A DNA stretch of 64,000 nucleotides from Haliea alexandrii (GCF_003719295.1 NZ_RFLW01000005.1:59216-123215), one strand, 5' to 3'. Counted from the stretch's first letter, positions 42,813 to 51,992 are shown. Made by a program: numbers and translations. Notes: generated by a model from the sequence alone, not told the origin.

Positions 42813-44936
42813 TCAGCCCCCCTTGCGCACACTGACTGGAATCCCACTCAAACGCGGCATGGCATTTATGGTCTGACGATCATGCACGCTGCTGGTCAAC
42901 AGATTGGTGGAGACCCCCGCACAAGCACCTTCTTGCCGCCCCCCCGGCAGGCCTCCAAAGCCATGGGTGATCGAGACCACGCCGCTCCGCAAATCCGGAT
43001 CCGCCCTGGCCAGAGCCTCCAGCGCGCCATGGCGCGACTCGATAACGACCCGGTCATCGTCTTGTATGCGTTCCCGCGCCATGTCAGCCGGGTTCATGTA
43101 GGCGGGATTGAAGGGCAGACGCTTCTTTATGGCGGGCAGGTCCTTGCAGGCTGAATTGAGTGCGTCACGTTCACGACGTGCTGCCAGACGGTAAGGGAAC
43201 GCATCGTCATTCTCATCAGCGAGCATGACCGAGAGTTCCTTCGCCACATCCTCCGGCATTGTTGTAAAGCCGCCGTCTTCCAAAGAATCTGCTGGCTCTA
43301 CGAGCACCGCCGGGCCGTCCAGCACAAGGCCATGCGGATGCGCAGCAATCTCCTCCAGTGAAAGCGGGCAATGTTGCGCCGCAATCTGCAGCAACTCATC
43401 GGTGGTAGGTGGCGTGGTCATATCCAGCGGCTGCCCCCAATAACAAAGTTCCAGGTTGAGTCGTTGCGCAAGTCCCCAGAAATAATACCAGTCATCGCAC
43501 ACTTCCGAGCCCTGTGGAGGTCTCGCCACGGCTGGGGTGTAGCGTGTAAAAGGCTCGGGAAACAGCAGCGCCTCATAAATGAACATGGGCAGATCCGACC
43601 TTTCGTACTGCAGGGTCGGCGGCAGTATGTAATGTGAAAGCTCCGCGGTGGCAGTCATGCGATGGTCGATACAAACCAGAAGGTCGAGACTGCCCAGCGC
43701 TTCCACCGTACGACGGTGATCGGGCATGGCAAGAGCCGGATTACCGCCATGTACCAGCAGCGCCCGCAAGCGGTCGGCGCCCGGTTCCAGTATTTCGTCC
43801 AGCAGGGACCCGGTAGGTAGTTCGCCATCCAGTAGCCCAAACCCGAAACGGCTGTGATAGCCCTCGTCCCACCACCGCTGCGCAGGGATCACTTCCGCCT
43901 TGCGCGGCCAGCGTGGTAAAACTGCGCCAGGATTGGGGACTTCTTCGCCTTCACGGATGAAGCGCCCACAGACCACGTTCAACAGCTCTACCAGGTGTTC
44001 AGCCAAGTTGGAATGAGGTGACATATCTGGCCCGGTCGCGCTGGTAGCCGCACCACGGTTGCTCTGCAGCGCAAACAGTTCAGTTGCCTCCACGATCTGC
44101 TGAGCAGGAACGCCAGCTCGGCGGGCCACATGGTCGAGCGTAAACGGCTGCAGGCTGGCTCGCAGTGCGTCCAGATCAGCCACATAGCGAGTGCAGAAGG
44201 CCTGATCATGCCAGTTGTTCTCCAGAATCAACCTCAGCATGCCAGCCAGTAGCATCGCGTCCTCACCCGGCCTCGGCTGCAGGAAGACATCGGCGTTGCG
44301 AGCGGTTTCTGTACGCCGCGGATCGATAACGATCAGTTTCATCCCCCGCTGCTGCGCCTGTTTAAGGCGCTTTGCCGGATTGCGGGTATCGAACCCGACG
44401 GTGGAAATGGAAACCAGTGGATTTCCGCCCACTATCAAGAACACCTCACCCCTGTGGAACGGATCCCTGCCGGCAGGCCATACCCCCAGCCGCCCCGCCG
44501 TAACGTACTTCGCGGACTGGTCGATCGTGACGGTCGAAAAGGCTTTGGGAGACCCCAGCGCCCGCAGCCAATCGTTCAACATCATCAGGGAAGATGAGGT
44601 GAAGAACGCCCCGCCACCCTTGTAGCCACCGATTGCAGCAGGGCCGTGGTGTTTCAGAACAGGCTGCAACTTTTCAGCAATTTCGTCTAACGCCTGCTCA
44701 ATACCGATAGGCTCAAAGCTACCATCGGGCTGTCTTTTGAGCGGGCGCACAATCCGGTCGGGGCTATTGTGTGCCGCACCTGACTGCAAGCCCTTGAAGC
44801 AGGCGTAGCCCAGTGTAAACGGGTCATCGCGATCCGCGTCTACGCCTACCACCCGCTCGTCCTCATCGACCGAAACCCTGACCCCGCAGTGACCCATGCA
44901 AAGACGACAGAAGGACTGTTCTTTACGCACTACCAT
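42813..44936 (-). CDS. Stand-alone molybdopterin (bis-MGD) oxidoreductase
   Basis: A 707-aa member of the formate dehydrogenase/DMSO reductase family. An N-terminal 4Fe-4S cluster is bound by Cys10, Cys13, Cys17 and Cys46. bis-MGD domains (GGNPLVSIS, VIDPRRTETA, VHGGNPALAMPDH) and the C-terminal dinucleotide domain (MNPADMARERIQDDDRVVI) follow. Where E. coli FdhF has the selenocysteine-His pair, this protein reads Val145-Thr146 (IDQSAKYVTAG), so the usual protein ligand to Mo seems missing. No Tat signal and no FeS or membrane subunit are next to it, so it is probably a soluble cytoplasmic enzyme. Confidence 0.88.
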   Translation of the reverse strand: MVVRKEQSFCRLCMGHCGVRVSVDEDERVVGVDADRDDPFTLGYACFKGLQSGAAHNSPDRIVRPLKRQPDGSFEPIGIEQALDEIAEKLQPVLKHHGPAAIGGYKGGGAFFTSSSLMMLNDWLRALGSPKAFSTVTIDQSAKYVTAGRLGVWPAGRDPFHRGEVFLIVGGNPLVSISTVGFDTRNPAKRLKQAQQRGMKLIVIDPRRTETARNADVFLQPRPGEDAMLLAGMLRLILENNWHDQAFCTRYVADLDALRASLQPFTLDHVARRAGVPAQQIVEATELFALQSNRGAATSATGPDMSPHSNLAEHLVELLNVVCGRFIREGEEVPNPGAVLPRWPRKAEVIPAQRWWDEGYHSRFGFGLLDGELPTGSLLDEILEPGADRLRALLVHGGNPALAMPDHRRTVEALGSLDLLVCIDHRMTATAELSHYILPPTLQYERSDLPMFIYEALLFPEPFTRYTPAVARPPQGSEVCDDWYYFWGLAQRLNLELCYWGQPLDMTTPPTTDELLQIAAQHCPLSLEEIAAHPHGLVLDGPAVLVEPADSLEDGGFTTMPEDVAKELSVMLADENDDAFPYRLAARRERDALNSACKDLPAIKKRLPFNPAYMNPADMARERIQDDDRVVIESRHGALEALARADPDLRSGVVSITHGFGGLPGGRQEGACAGVSTNLLTSSVHDRQTINAMPRLSGIPVSVRKGG

Positions 44937-45098
44937 AATGCGCTACTCCCAAAGCTTTCTGGCCAGACCGGATCAGAGGCACACATCACAGCGTCACCAA
45001 CATCAACCGCTGACTGCAGCCAGTCCAATCAGCATTCTCAGGGTAACCATTCCCGCTGCGACCTCATGGGCCCGCCTTACGGGAACGCGCGCATTCCC

Positions 45099-46355
45099 TT
45101 ACCACAAAGGACGCATCTGGAAATGCATACGGCGCTCACGAATAGCGGTCTCCCGCTCAGCTGGGGTAACGCGCACCGTATCAGCCGGCAAGAAGTCGTC
45201 GAGATCGGCGAGCGCCACCTTCGTCACTCCTGGAATCAGTGTACTGCTGCAGCCAGTCCAGCGGCCCTGAAACGCCCCTGAAGCGTGACCCGCAGGGTCC
45301 AGCCAGTTATGCACGCCGGGATCATCCAATGACAGCACGAAACGCACCACCCCGTCCGTATCTACGTGTGCCTGGGCATCGTTCAAACTGCTCTGGTTAT
45401 TCATCCAGTCGATAGTCTGATATATGTCATTCGTGAGAATCGCCGACCAGTAGACGCAGTCCTCGGGCACCCTGGCTTCCACAACAAGCGCCTCACTGGC
45501 ATTGATCTCGTAGGCCCCCTCATAATAAAACTGACCCTCCAGTGAGCCGGGCGTATGCATTATCCGCAAGCGGTTGAGGTAACCGGCCTTTCGCATGTCT
45601 TCCACGTGGGTAACGAGCGACAGTGCGACGTCGCCGATGCGCCGAGAAAGCCTGCTCAAGCGCGCCTCAAGCTCCTCAGCACCAGGCCGGTCACGTTGTA
45701 CCCCGATGTCCATGCGCTCTATGGCGACTCGCCAATCTCTTTCATTCGCCCAGTCCGAAGACATCTGCCGAATCATCAGGAACCCCGTACCCGGTTGCAG
45801 CTCCCACCAATCTCCACTGTAACCCTGTGGCCGTTTACGACTGAGCAGTACATCGAAGCGACCCTGATCATCGATGCTGAGGTCATTGAAATCATTGTAG
45901 GAAAGCGCCTGGAAGGACGAGGGTCCCTCTTCAAATGCCACCTCATCCGTCAACGCGCGAAACTGCGCCATTTTGATGATGCGTACACTCCCGCTCTGCC
46001 CCCTCAGCCGGTAGGTGCCATGGTCGTCTACGTTCGCGTTCAGGTAGACCGTATCCGCATTCGGTTGGAAGATGTTCATGACGGCACCCAGCGATGGCAA
46101 GAACACAGGGTGTGACTCGTCAGCGCCCAGCACCTCGAGCACCTCTCGCGCCATCGCCTGAAGTATCAGCGTGCCGGCCTCCAGCTGAACTTGTGGATCA
46201 TCGCGTAGCCGCTCTGGCAAGCGGGCCTGCATACGCTCTCCCACGTGCTGCAAATCCTCAGTAAAATTTTTCCAGGGCTCCTGCAGACCGTCGGCAGCGG
46301 ACACCGCTGCCGAGGCGAGAACACCCAATAGCCAAACCGCCTTTTTAGAAGTCAT
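45099..46355 (-). CDS. Secreted DUF1214-like protein
   Basis: A 418-aa protein with a signal peptide (KKAVWLLGVLASAAVSAADG). The start at 46355 overlaps the TonB receptor stop by 11 bp; the open frame upstream of it is inside the receptor gene. The C-terminal half (FYYEGAYEINASEALVVEA, VRFVLSLDDPGVHNWLDP) fits DUF1214, and the N-terminal half may correspond to DUF1254-type sequence. The periplasmic location and coupling to a receptor suggest handling of the imported substrate. Function is unknown. Confidence 0.8.
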   Translation of the reverse strand: MTSKKAVWLLGVLASAAVSAADGLQEPWKNFTEDLQHVGERMQARLPERLRDDPQVQLEAGTLILQAMAREVLEVLGADESHPVFLPSLGAVMNIFQPNADTVYLNANVDDHGTYRLRGQSGSVRIIKMAQFRALTDEVAFEEGPSSFQALSYNDFNDLSIDDQGRFDVLLSRKRPQGYSGDWWELQPGTGFLMIRQMSSDWANERDWRVAIERMDIGVQRDRPGAEELEARLSRLSRRIGDVALSLVTHVEDMRKAGYLNRLRIMHTPGSLEGQFYYEGAYEINASEALVVEARVPEDCVYWSAILTNDIYQTIDWMNNQSSLNDAQAHVDTDGVVRFVLSLDDPGVHNWLDPAGHASGAFQGRWTGCSSTLIPGVTKVALADLDDFLPADTVRVTPAERETAIRERRMHFQMRPLW

Positions 46356-48585
46356 AGCGAACGTCAACACCCCAGGTGCGGGTATTGCCCCAGCTGTTCG
46401 CATACAGCCCATCGGGGGGATTGATACCGAAGTTCGGCACGTCAAAACCACCTGTGCGGTATTCTTCATCTCCAAGATTCTTACCCCAGAGCGCGACGGT
46501 CAGAGAAGAGCCAAAGGCATCTCTCAACTCCAGCCTGGCGTCCAGGAGTGTGTAATCGTCGCCTTCGATGAGTGGTGACGGCGCCACCTGGAAATACTGA
46601 CTATCGACGTACGACCAGTCGACTCGGGCGAGCAGGACCCCGAATTCGCCAAGCTGGGTCTCGTATCTTGCGGTAAGGTTACCGGACCAGTCCGGGGTAA
46701 ACTGGAAGTTATAGATTTCAGCGACGTCAATAAACTCAAGAGTAGTGAAGTCCTGACTCAGGTAGCTATCGTACTCCGGGTCTATCCAGCCCAGGGAACC
46801 GTTGATCTGGAAAGATTCACTTACAACCCAGGTTGCTTCAAGTTCCACGCCGGTCATGTTTGCGCCGGCGGCGTTTTCTATCCGTGTCAGGAAGGTAAAG
46901 TTTACCGGGTCGATACTGTTGACCTGTACTTGCCAGTCCTCGAGTTCCTGGTAGAAGGCCGCTACATTCAACCTCAACCGGCTGTCGAACAGGTCGGATT
47001 TAACTCCCAGTTCGTAACTCGTAATTTCTGCATCGTCATACACCACGAAGTTCTCAACAGCGGTCGCTCGGCCATTGAGGCCACCGCTTTTGAAGCCCAC
47101 AGCATAGGCGGCATAGAGCATCACGGTATCAGTCGCTTCGTAGCTCAGCGTTACGCGCGGGGACAGGTTATCCGTGTCGAATTCGTTCTCTGGAGCCAAC
47201 TCGCTGACCGGCAAGGTGCCACCCGTTGATGGGAAGAAAATCGACGAATCGACTTTCTTTTCCTCCTCGGAATAGCGAAGACCCAGCGATGCGTTCCACC
47301 TGTCACTAACCTGATAAGCCAGCTCCGCATATGCAGCCCATGTATCCGTCTCGGTTTCCAGTGTGATAACCGTGTTGGGGTCCGCTGAACCGAACTGCTG
47401 CTGAAGCTGATAAAAGCCCTCGTCAGAGCTGACAAAGATGCCGGAAACAATATTCAGGCGATCATCAAGTGCAGTTCCAAGAAATTGAAACTCTTGGGTA
47501 AAGAAATCGTAGTCCTGAGCGAGCGGGCCGGAAATGAAGTAATAGGGAACCATGGTACGGAAGCTGCTGAGTTCCGTGCTCCGATATCCTGTAAGCGACT
47601 TGATGGTAAGGTCATCAATCGGCCCGAGATCGCCCACCTCAAAAGCCAGCGTCAGGCCATTGAAAGTCTGCGTGGTTTTGTCAAAAACCTCTTCTGGGCT
47701 GGCCACACGCCGGTCAAGTCCGGGATCGCTGGTTTCTGAAATACCCGGGAATACGACTTCCAGACCCGACTGAATCAGTGTGGGCTGCCAACCGTTTGGC
47801 GACTGATCCGCATCAAACCAGTCAAAGGTATAATCAACGCTCAACCGGTCGCCTACATCCGCGGCCAAAGCGATACGCGCGGTCTGATAGTCCTTGTCAT
47901 TGAAATCCGAGAAGGCCGTGTTCTCAATCAGGCCGTCTCGCTTCTGCTGCCCGTAGCTGATTCGCGCCGCCAGACCGTCCGCGATAGGCGTATTCACGCT
48001 GAACTTGCCACCGTACAGCGAGTCACTGCCAAGGTTTCCAACCACATAGCCCTCGAAGTCGTCTCCGGGTCGAACCGTGGTTATGCTAATAGCACCGCCC
48101 GCGGTATTTTTTCCAAACAACGTACCCTGCGGACCGCGCAAGATCTCGATCTGCTGAACATCCAGCAGATCGAAGAACGCGCCTTGCATGCGCGCGATAT
48201 AAAATCCATCCACATAGGTGCCGACCATGGGCTCCTCGGTAATGATGTCATCGGTGCGACAGAGCCCTCGCATACACGCCACAAGCGAACTGTCGCCACC
48301 GGCAGCTCGCTGCAGCTGCAGGTTCGGTGTGAACGTGGACAAAGACACTAACGTATCCACGCCAATTTCACGCAAAACCTCATCTGAATAGGCACTCACT
48401 GCAATTGGAGTTTGCTGCAGGCTCTCGCCAATTTTTCGTGCCGAAACAACGACCTCTTCCAGCTTTCCAGCTCCCTGGGCCATCGCCTGCTCAGGCTCAA
48501 CCAAAACCACCGCAACTGCGGCCACAACCGCTGAGCATAGGTGCAACTTGCGTACAGAAACTTTGTGAACCGCTCTATCCGACAT
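46345..48585 (-). CDS. TonB-dependent outer-membrane receptor
   Basis: A 746-aa receptor with a signal peptide (LCSAVVAAVAVVLVEPEQAMAQ), TonB box EEVVVSAR (43-50), a plug with CMRGLCR, and a barrel ending VDVRYDF. An ATG at 48606 is in frame, but the AAAAGGGG ribosome binding site lies just before the ATG at 48585. It probably imports the cluster's substrate (the family often takes steroid-, terpenoid- or aromatic-type compounds; not provable here). It is translationally coupled to the secreted DUF1214-like gene. Confidence 0.92.
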   Translation of the reverse strand: MSDRAVHKVSVRKLHLCSAVVAAVAVVLVEPEQAMAQGAGKLEEVVVSARKIGESLQQTPIAVSAYSDEVLREIGVDTLVSLSTFTPNLQLQRAAGGDSSLVACMRGLCRTDDIITEEPMVGTYVDGFYIARMQGAFFDLLDVQQIEILRGPQGTLFGKNTAGGAISITTVRPGDDFEGYVVGNLGSDSLYGGKFSVNTPIADGLAARISYGQQKRDGLIENTAFSDFNDKDYQTARIALAADVGDRLSVDYTFDWFDADQSPNGWQPTLIQSGLEVVFPGISETSDPGLDRRVASPEEVFDKTTQTFNGLTLAFEVGDLGPIDDLTIKSLTGYRSTELSSFRTMVPYYFISGPLAQDYDFFTQEFQFLGTALDDRLNIVSGIFVSSDEGFYQLQQQFGSADPNTVITLETETDTWAAYAELAYQVSDRWNASLGLRYSEEEKKVDSSIFFPSTGGTLPVSELAPENEFDTDNLSPRVTLSYEATDTVMLYAAYAVGFKSGGLNGRATAVENFVVYDDAEITSYELGVKSDLFDSRLRLNVAAFYQELEDWQVQVNSIDPVNFTFLTRIENAAGANMTGVELEATWVVSESFQINGSLGWIDPEYDSYLSQDFTTLEFIDVAEIYNFQFTPDWSGNLTARYETQLGEFGVLLARVDWSYVDSQYFQVAPSPLIEGDDYTLLDARLELRDAFGSSLTVALWGKNLGDEEYRTGGFDVPNFGINPPDGLYANSWGNTRTWGVDVRYDF

Positions 48586-48633
48586 AGTATTACCCCTTTT
48601 TAGCATTATTATTTAATCACTTGACCTGAGCAC

Positions 48634-48646
48634 CCGATCTGATCGG
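48634..48646. promoter_or_regulatory. Palindrome upstream of the second TonB receptor
   Basis: CCGATC-T-GATCGG is a perfect 6+6 palindrome, 49 bp before the receptor start and in the 195-bp gap behind the carboxymuconolactone decarboxylase-like gene. A TTGAC half-site (48621-48625) lies close by. It is an operator candidate only. Confidence 0.35.
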
Positions 48647-48780
48647 CATTACCACGGCGGCCAACTCTTCACTCGCGCCTATTCTCCGAACAGACCGCTT
48701 TCGCGCCCGTAGGCGCAAAAAATCTTCCATCGTCTATCGGCATGGCCGAGGCTGTGTCGGGTTCCGTATACAAAAGCGTT

Positions 48781-49155
48781 CTATTGGACATCGCAACCGG
48801 CCTCGGCAATTGCCTCCTCGATCGGACCTATCAGGCTTGCTGCTCTCGGGTAGCCTGCGTACTGTGCAATGAACAACAGTAGCTCGCGCGCCTCTTCGGC
48901 ATTCATCTCCCCACGCTTTAACGAAGCCTTGATCTGAATTTTAAAGGTCGCTGGCTCACCTTTATCCGCGATGATCCCCAACAGCAGGATCCGCTTGTCG
49001 CGCATCGACAAAGTCTCGCGCGTCCAGAGCTCGGCAAAAAGCTGCTCGAGCATCACATCGATGAACGCAAGTCCTTTTTCTGGCACCTCCACATCTCCAG
49101 CATAGACCTCTTTAATCATTTCCAAGCCGGTCTCACGACGTGATTTTCTACTCAT
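48781..49155 (-). CDS. Carboxymuconolactone decarboxylase family protein
   Basis: A 124-aa all-helical protein of the CMD/AhpD-like fold (FIDVMLEQLFAELWTRETLS, GIIADKGEPATFKIQIKAS, LLLFIAQYAGYPRA, each a part of the protein). It lacks the CxxC of AhpD, so resembles the decarboxylase/lactonase branch. Relatives in catabolic clusters act on lactone or keto-acid intermediates. It is 41 bp after the hydroxylase gene in the same direction. Confidence 0.85.
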   Translation of the reverse strand: MSRKSRRETGLEMIKEVYAGDVEVPEKGLAFIDVMLEQLFAELWTRETLSMRDKRILLLGIIADKGEPATFKIQIKASLKRGEMNAEEARELLLFIAQYAGYPRAASLIGPIEEAIAEAGCDVQ

Positions 49156-49196
49156 GGCACCATTCTCCTTATATTCACGTCCACTGCTGCGGTTAA

Positions 49197-49922
49197 TCAG
49201 TCGAGTGTGCCGAACAACTTGTCGTACAGAAGGGTAATCGTGGCATAGTTACCTTTATGCATATTTTCATGGTGGACACGATGCTTCGCCGTAATCCAGC
49301 TAAGTGTTCTAAAGGGCCTGTACGGTAGGTCTACATAGGTGTGGTTTATGATATTGAGTTGGGTAAAGATCACAGACGTAATGATCACCGTAATCACATG
49401 GAACGGACCCAACACCGCCGCGAGCAGCGCAAGGCTCCCGAGAAACAAAGCGACGCCAACGAAAGTCTCAACAGGGTGTACGTAATAGGCATCAATAAAC
49501 GTGGGATGCCTGGCCTGGTGATGTACAGCATGGATCTTGCGCATCCATCCGTTGCCATGAAACCAGAATCGATGACACAGATAGTAGAAAAAATCGTAAA
49601 CCATCAAAATAATGATGCTGTCGAGCAGTAACCACCAAAACGAATCCAGACGGAGTGTCACGCAGAACGGCAGGATCACTACGAGGAACACGACGTTAGT
49701 CAAGAGCCCGACGTTGCGACTGGCACGCATTACAGGTGGATACTTTGGCTTGGCGATTTTTTTGGTGTCTTCCTCTTTGTTAATATCACGCATCCGTTGC
49801 AGAGCGGGACTGCGGAACGCCAGTATATGCCCTACCTTCGTTGCCAGGATCACCCCTGCCAGCACCAGCAGTGCCGCTTCCCAGTGGTAATGTAGGGCCA
49901 AGCTGGCAATCACTTCCGACAT
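49197..49922 (-). CDS. Sterol desaturase/fatty acid hydroxylase family membrane protein
   Basis: A 241-aa membrane di-iron enzyme with at least four hydrophobic segments. The histidine boxes are complete: HRFWFH, HAVHHQARH and HRVHHENMH. The family inserts oxygen into, or desaturates, alkyl or ring carbons using O2. It needs an electron donor, not encoded nearby. It starts 16 bp after the MarR gene, so the MarR-controlled promoter probably drives it. It may carry out the initial hydroxylation of a hydrophobic substrate. Confidence 0.9.
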   Translation of the reverse strand: MSEVIASLALHYHWEAALLVLAGVILATKVGHILAFRSPALQRMRDINKEEDTKKIAKPKYPPVMRASRNVGLLTNVVFLVVILPFCVTLRLDSFWWLLLDSIIILMVYDFFYYLCHRFWFHGNGWMRKIHAVHHQARHPTFIDAYYVHPVETFVGVALFLGSLALLAAVLGPFHVITVIITSVIFTQLNIINHTYVDLPYRPFRTLSWITAKHRVHHENMHKGNYATITLLYDKLFGTLD

Positions 49923-49938
49923 GCCTTACTCCATGTTT

Positions 49939-50979
49939 CTATTGTTCCAGCAGTAAATTCGCCAGGTGTAAACGGGCTTCTGGCGATAGCTTGCCTTTAA
50001 GCTCTCGCGCCAATTGCGTCACATTCAGCGGCGCATCAGTAAAAACCGCCACGTCCGGCTGCAAGGCTTTATATAGGTCTTCGATACGACTTCGCAGCTG
50101 CTCCAACGCAGCCTGACCAACAATCGAACCGAGCTCCATTTCAAGTTCATCCATCCCTTCCACGGAATCTTCGATGAGCTTTCGACCCAAGCCAGTGAAG
50201 CGCAGCAATACCTGGCGAGCGTCCTCTGGGTCGCGATCCCGATAGATATAACCAAGCTGCTCCAACTCACTGACCATCGCGCTGACAGCTTGTTTGCTGA
50301 CGTCCTGCAGAGCGGCTATTCTCAGAATGCGGCCGCCTTCAGGGCCTATCAGCGTCAGCACTTGTCCGTAGGACATTTTCAAGCCATCGTGTCCACGCCG
50401 GATATTCGAAGCCATAAGGCGCAGACTGATAAAGTTGGCAAGACGCGGAAGCAAGGCAATGAGAGGTGCCTCCTCCATGGCCGGCCCGGAGATTCTCGCA
50501 GCAGGCGTTCCCGTCGCTGCGCAGAGCTCGGCAAGCGTGGTGACAATCTGCCGCAGCGCTTCCTGTCCGACAATTTGTCCACATTCACGCTGCAGTGTCG
50601 CCGCTACCCGCAACCCACATGTACGTAGTCTGCGGCCATTTTTTGTCAGGATGATCCGCTTGGCTCGGCCGTCCTGTGGATCGGGCACACGCAGTACGTA
50701 TCCCGCCGCTTCAATCTGGTTGGCGGCCTGATTGGCCGCCTGGCGCGAGATATTCAGGGCTTCAGCGAGCTCGGTGAGCCGGACACCATCATCTGCCGCG
50801 AGGGTGATGTACGGTTCATAGTAGAGACGTAGATTGCCAAAACCATGCACCCCTGCTAGTTGCTCCATCACTCCTGACTCGAGATATCGCGTGACGCCCA
50901 ACACATGCCGCGGAAAATTATCGCGGTACCGGCGCCAGACGGGATCGATGCCCGATGCAATAGGGTGAACGGAAGACAT
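49939..50979 (-). CDS. Tandem MarR-type regulator (two winged-helix domains)
   Basis: A 346-aa protein with two MarR domains in one chain: HTH/wing 1 about 66-113 (RLTELAEALNISRQAANQAA, DPQDGRAKRI) and HTH/wing 2 about 217-262 (RIAALQDVSKQAVSAMVSE, DPEDARQVLL). Normal MarR proteins are about 150-aa homodimers, so this is a fused pseudo-dimer. A -10 TACATT ends 6 bp before the ATG, predicting a leaderless mRNA. Its own -35 overlaps a TTGAC-N5-GTCAA palindrome that recurs before the LLM gene, so it probably represses itself and that gene. Confidence 0.87.
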   Translation of the reverse strand: MSSVHPIASGIDPVWRRYRDNFPRHVLGVTRYLESGVMEQLAGVHGFGNLRLYYEPYITLAADDGVRLTELAEALNISRQAANQAANQIEAAGYVLRVPDPQDGRAKRIILTKNGRRLRTCGLRVAATLQRECGQIVGQEALRQIVTTLAELCAATGTPAARISGPAMEEAPLIALLPRLANFISLRLMASNIRRGHDGLKMSYGQVLTLIGPEGGRILRIAALQDVSKQAVSAMVSELEQLGYIYRDRDPEDARQVLLRFTGLGRKLIEDSVEGMDELEMELGSIVGQAALEQLRSRIEDLYKALQPDVAVFTDAPLNVTQLARELKGKLSPEARLHLANLLLEQ

Positions 50980-50985
50980 AGGCCG

Positions 50986-51015
50986 AATGTAAATAGTTGT
51001 TGACGATGAGTCAAC
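50986..51015 (-). promoter_or_regulatory. MarR promoter overlapped by a TTGAC-N5-GTCAA operator
   Basis: The minus strand has -35 TTGACT (complement of 51009-51014), a 17-base spacer and -10 TACATT (complement of 50986-50991). The palindrome GTTGAC-GATGA-GTCAAC (50999-51015) covers the -35. The predicted start falls on or next to the ATG at 50979. Confidence 0.75.
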
Positions 51016-51084
51016 AGTAATTGACAGTTTGATTCAGACTAGAAAACACGTGACTGAGCATCTGAGCAAACGACCCTCGCCGCC

Positions 51085-51945
51085 TTAGGAGAGATGCAGC
51101 TGGGCAAACCTTTCCATGTCGCGCAACTTGTCATCCAGGCTCATGCGGCTCGCCATCCCGTTTTCATCACAGAACGCATGGCGATAGACCCCGGTTACAC
51201 CCAACTCTTTGCAGCGCTTGATGTTACTTTCACTTTGGTCGTACAGACCGACACATAGATCGAAGCCAGCGACGGATAACCCTGAGGCCTGGCGGTGCGC
51301 CAGCAGTGCGGGAACCAGTTGCTCCAGCTCTTCCATACCATGCTGACCGCCAATCCAGCCGTTCTGCCTGGAGGCACGGCGCAGTGCCGCCTCTGCGAAG
51401 CCACCCACGTATATAGGCAGCCGGTAATAAAGACCGGGGGACATCTGAAGCTCCGGAAATCGGTAGTGTGTGCCTTCATGACTCACCGCTTTACCACTCC
51501 ACAGCTTCTGCATCACTTCCAACATTTCATCGCATCGCTTTCCCCGATTATGAAAATCCTGGCCCACGAGCTCAAACTCACTCTTTTGCCAACCGATCCC
51601 CACCCCAAGAATGAGCCGCCCTTCACAGAGATTGGCGGCCGTGGACACTGACTTTGCCACGCTGAACGGATCATGTAGTGGCAACACATACACACTGGTT
51701 AGAAACTTCAGCCTGGTAGTCACCTGCGAGAGTGCGGCGATCTGCACCCAGGGGTCGGGCCAGTGAGTGTCCGGGTACCAGCGAATGCTGTTGTTGTCGC
51801 TGTAATCGTAGCTGTCGTATTGCTCCGAAAAAGTGATCATATGCTCACTGAGACTGATGCCCTCAAAGCCAAGATCCTCTGCATGTCGAGCCAGAACTGG
51901 CAGCTCCTGCATATCGAGCATCGCCAGACATTGCCAAAATTTCAT
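51085..51945 (-). CDS. LLM class flavin/F420-dependent oxidoreductase
   Basis: A 286-aa luciferase-like TIM barrel. N-terminal MKFWQCLAMLDMQELPVLA, GFEGISLSEHM, LILGVGIGWQKSEFELVG and YVGGFAEAALRRA are typical of the TIGR03619-like F420-dependent subgroup, though FMN use cannot be excluded. A good site AAGGATATACC precedes the ATG. It is first in the leftward transcript that continues to the MarR gene, and its promoter carries the same palindrome as the MarR promoter. The likely role is a monooxygenase or dehydrogenase step. Confidence 0.88.
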   Translation of the reverse strand: MKFWQCLAMLDMQELPVLARHAEDLGFEGISLSEHMITFSEQYDSYDYSDNNSIRWYPDTHWPDPWVQIAALSQVTTRLKFLTSVYVLPLHDPFSVAKSVSTAANLCEGRLILGVGIGWQKSEFELVGQDFHNRGKRCDEMLEVMQKLWSGKAVSHEGTHYRFPELQMSPGLYYRLPIYVGGFAEAALRRASRQNGWIGGQHGMEELEQLVPALLAHRQASGLSVAGFDLCVGLYDQSESNIKRCKELGVTGVYRHAFCDENGMASRMSLDDKLRDMERFAQLHLS

Positions 51946-51992
51946 CGGTATATCCTTTGCTGTGAAGAACGCAACACCGTGACATCGACACT

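Noticed and set aside
48703-48722. GCGCC-CGTA-GGCGC hairpin followed by six A
   Set aside because: For the leftward transcript the T-run comes before the stem, so it is not an intrinsic terminator in the direction of the genes.
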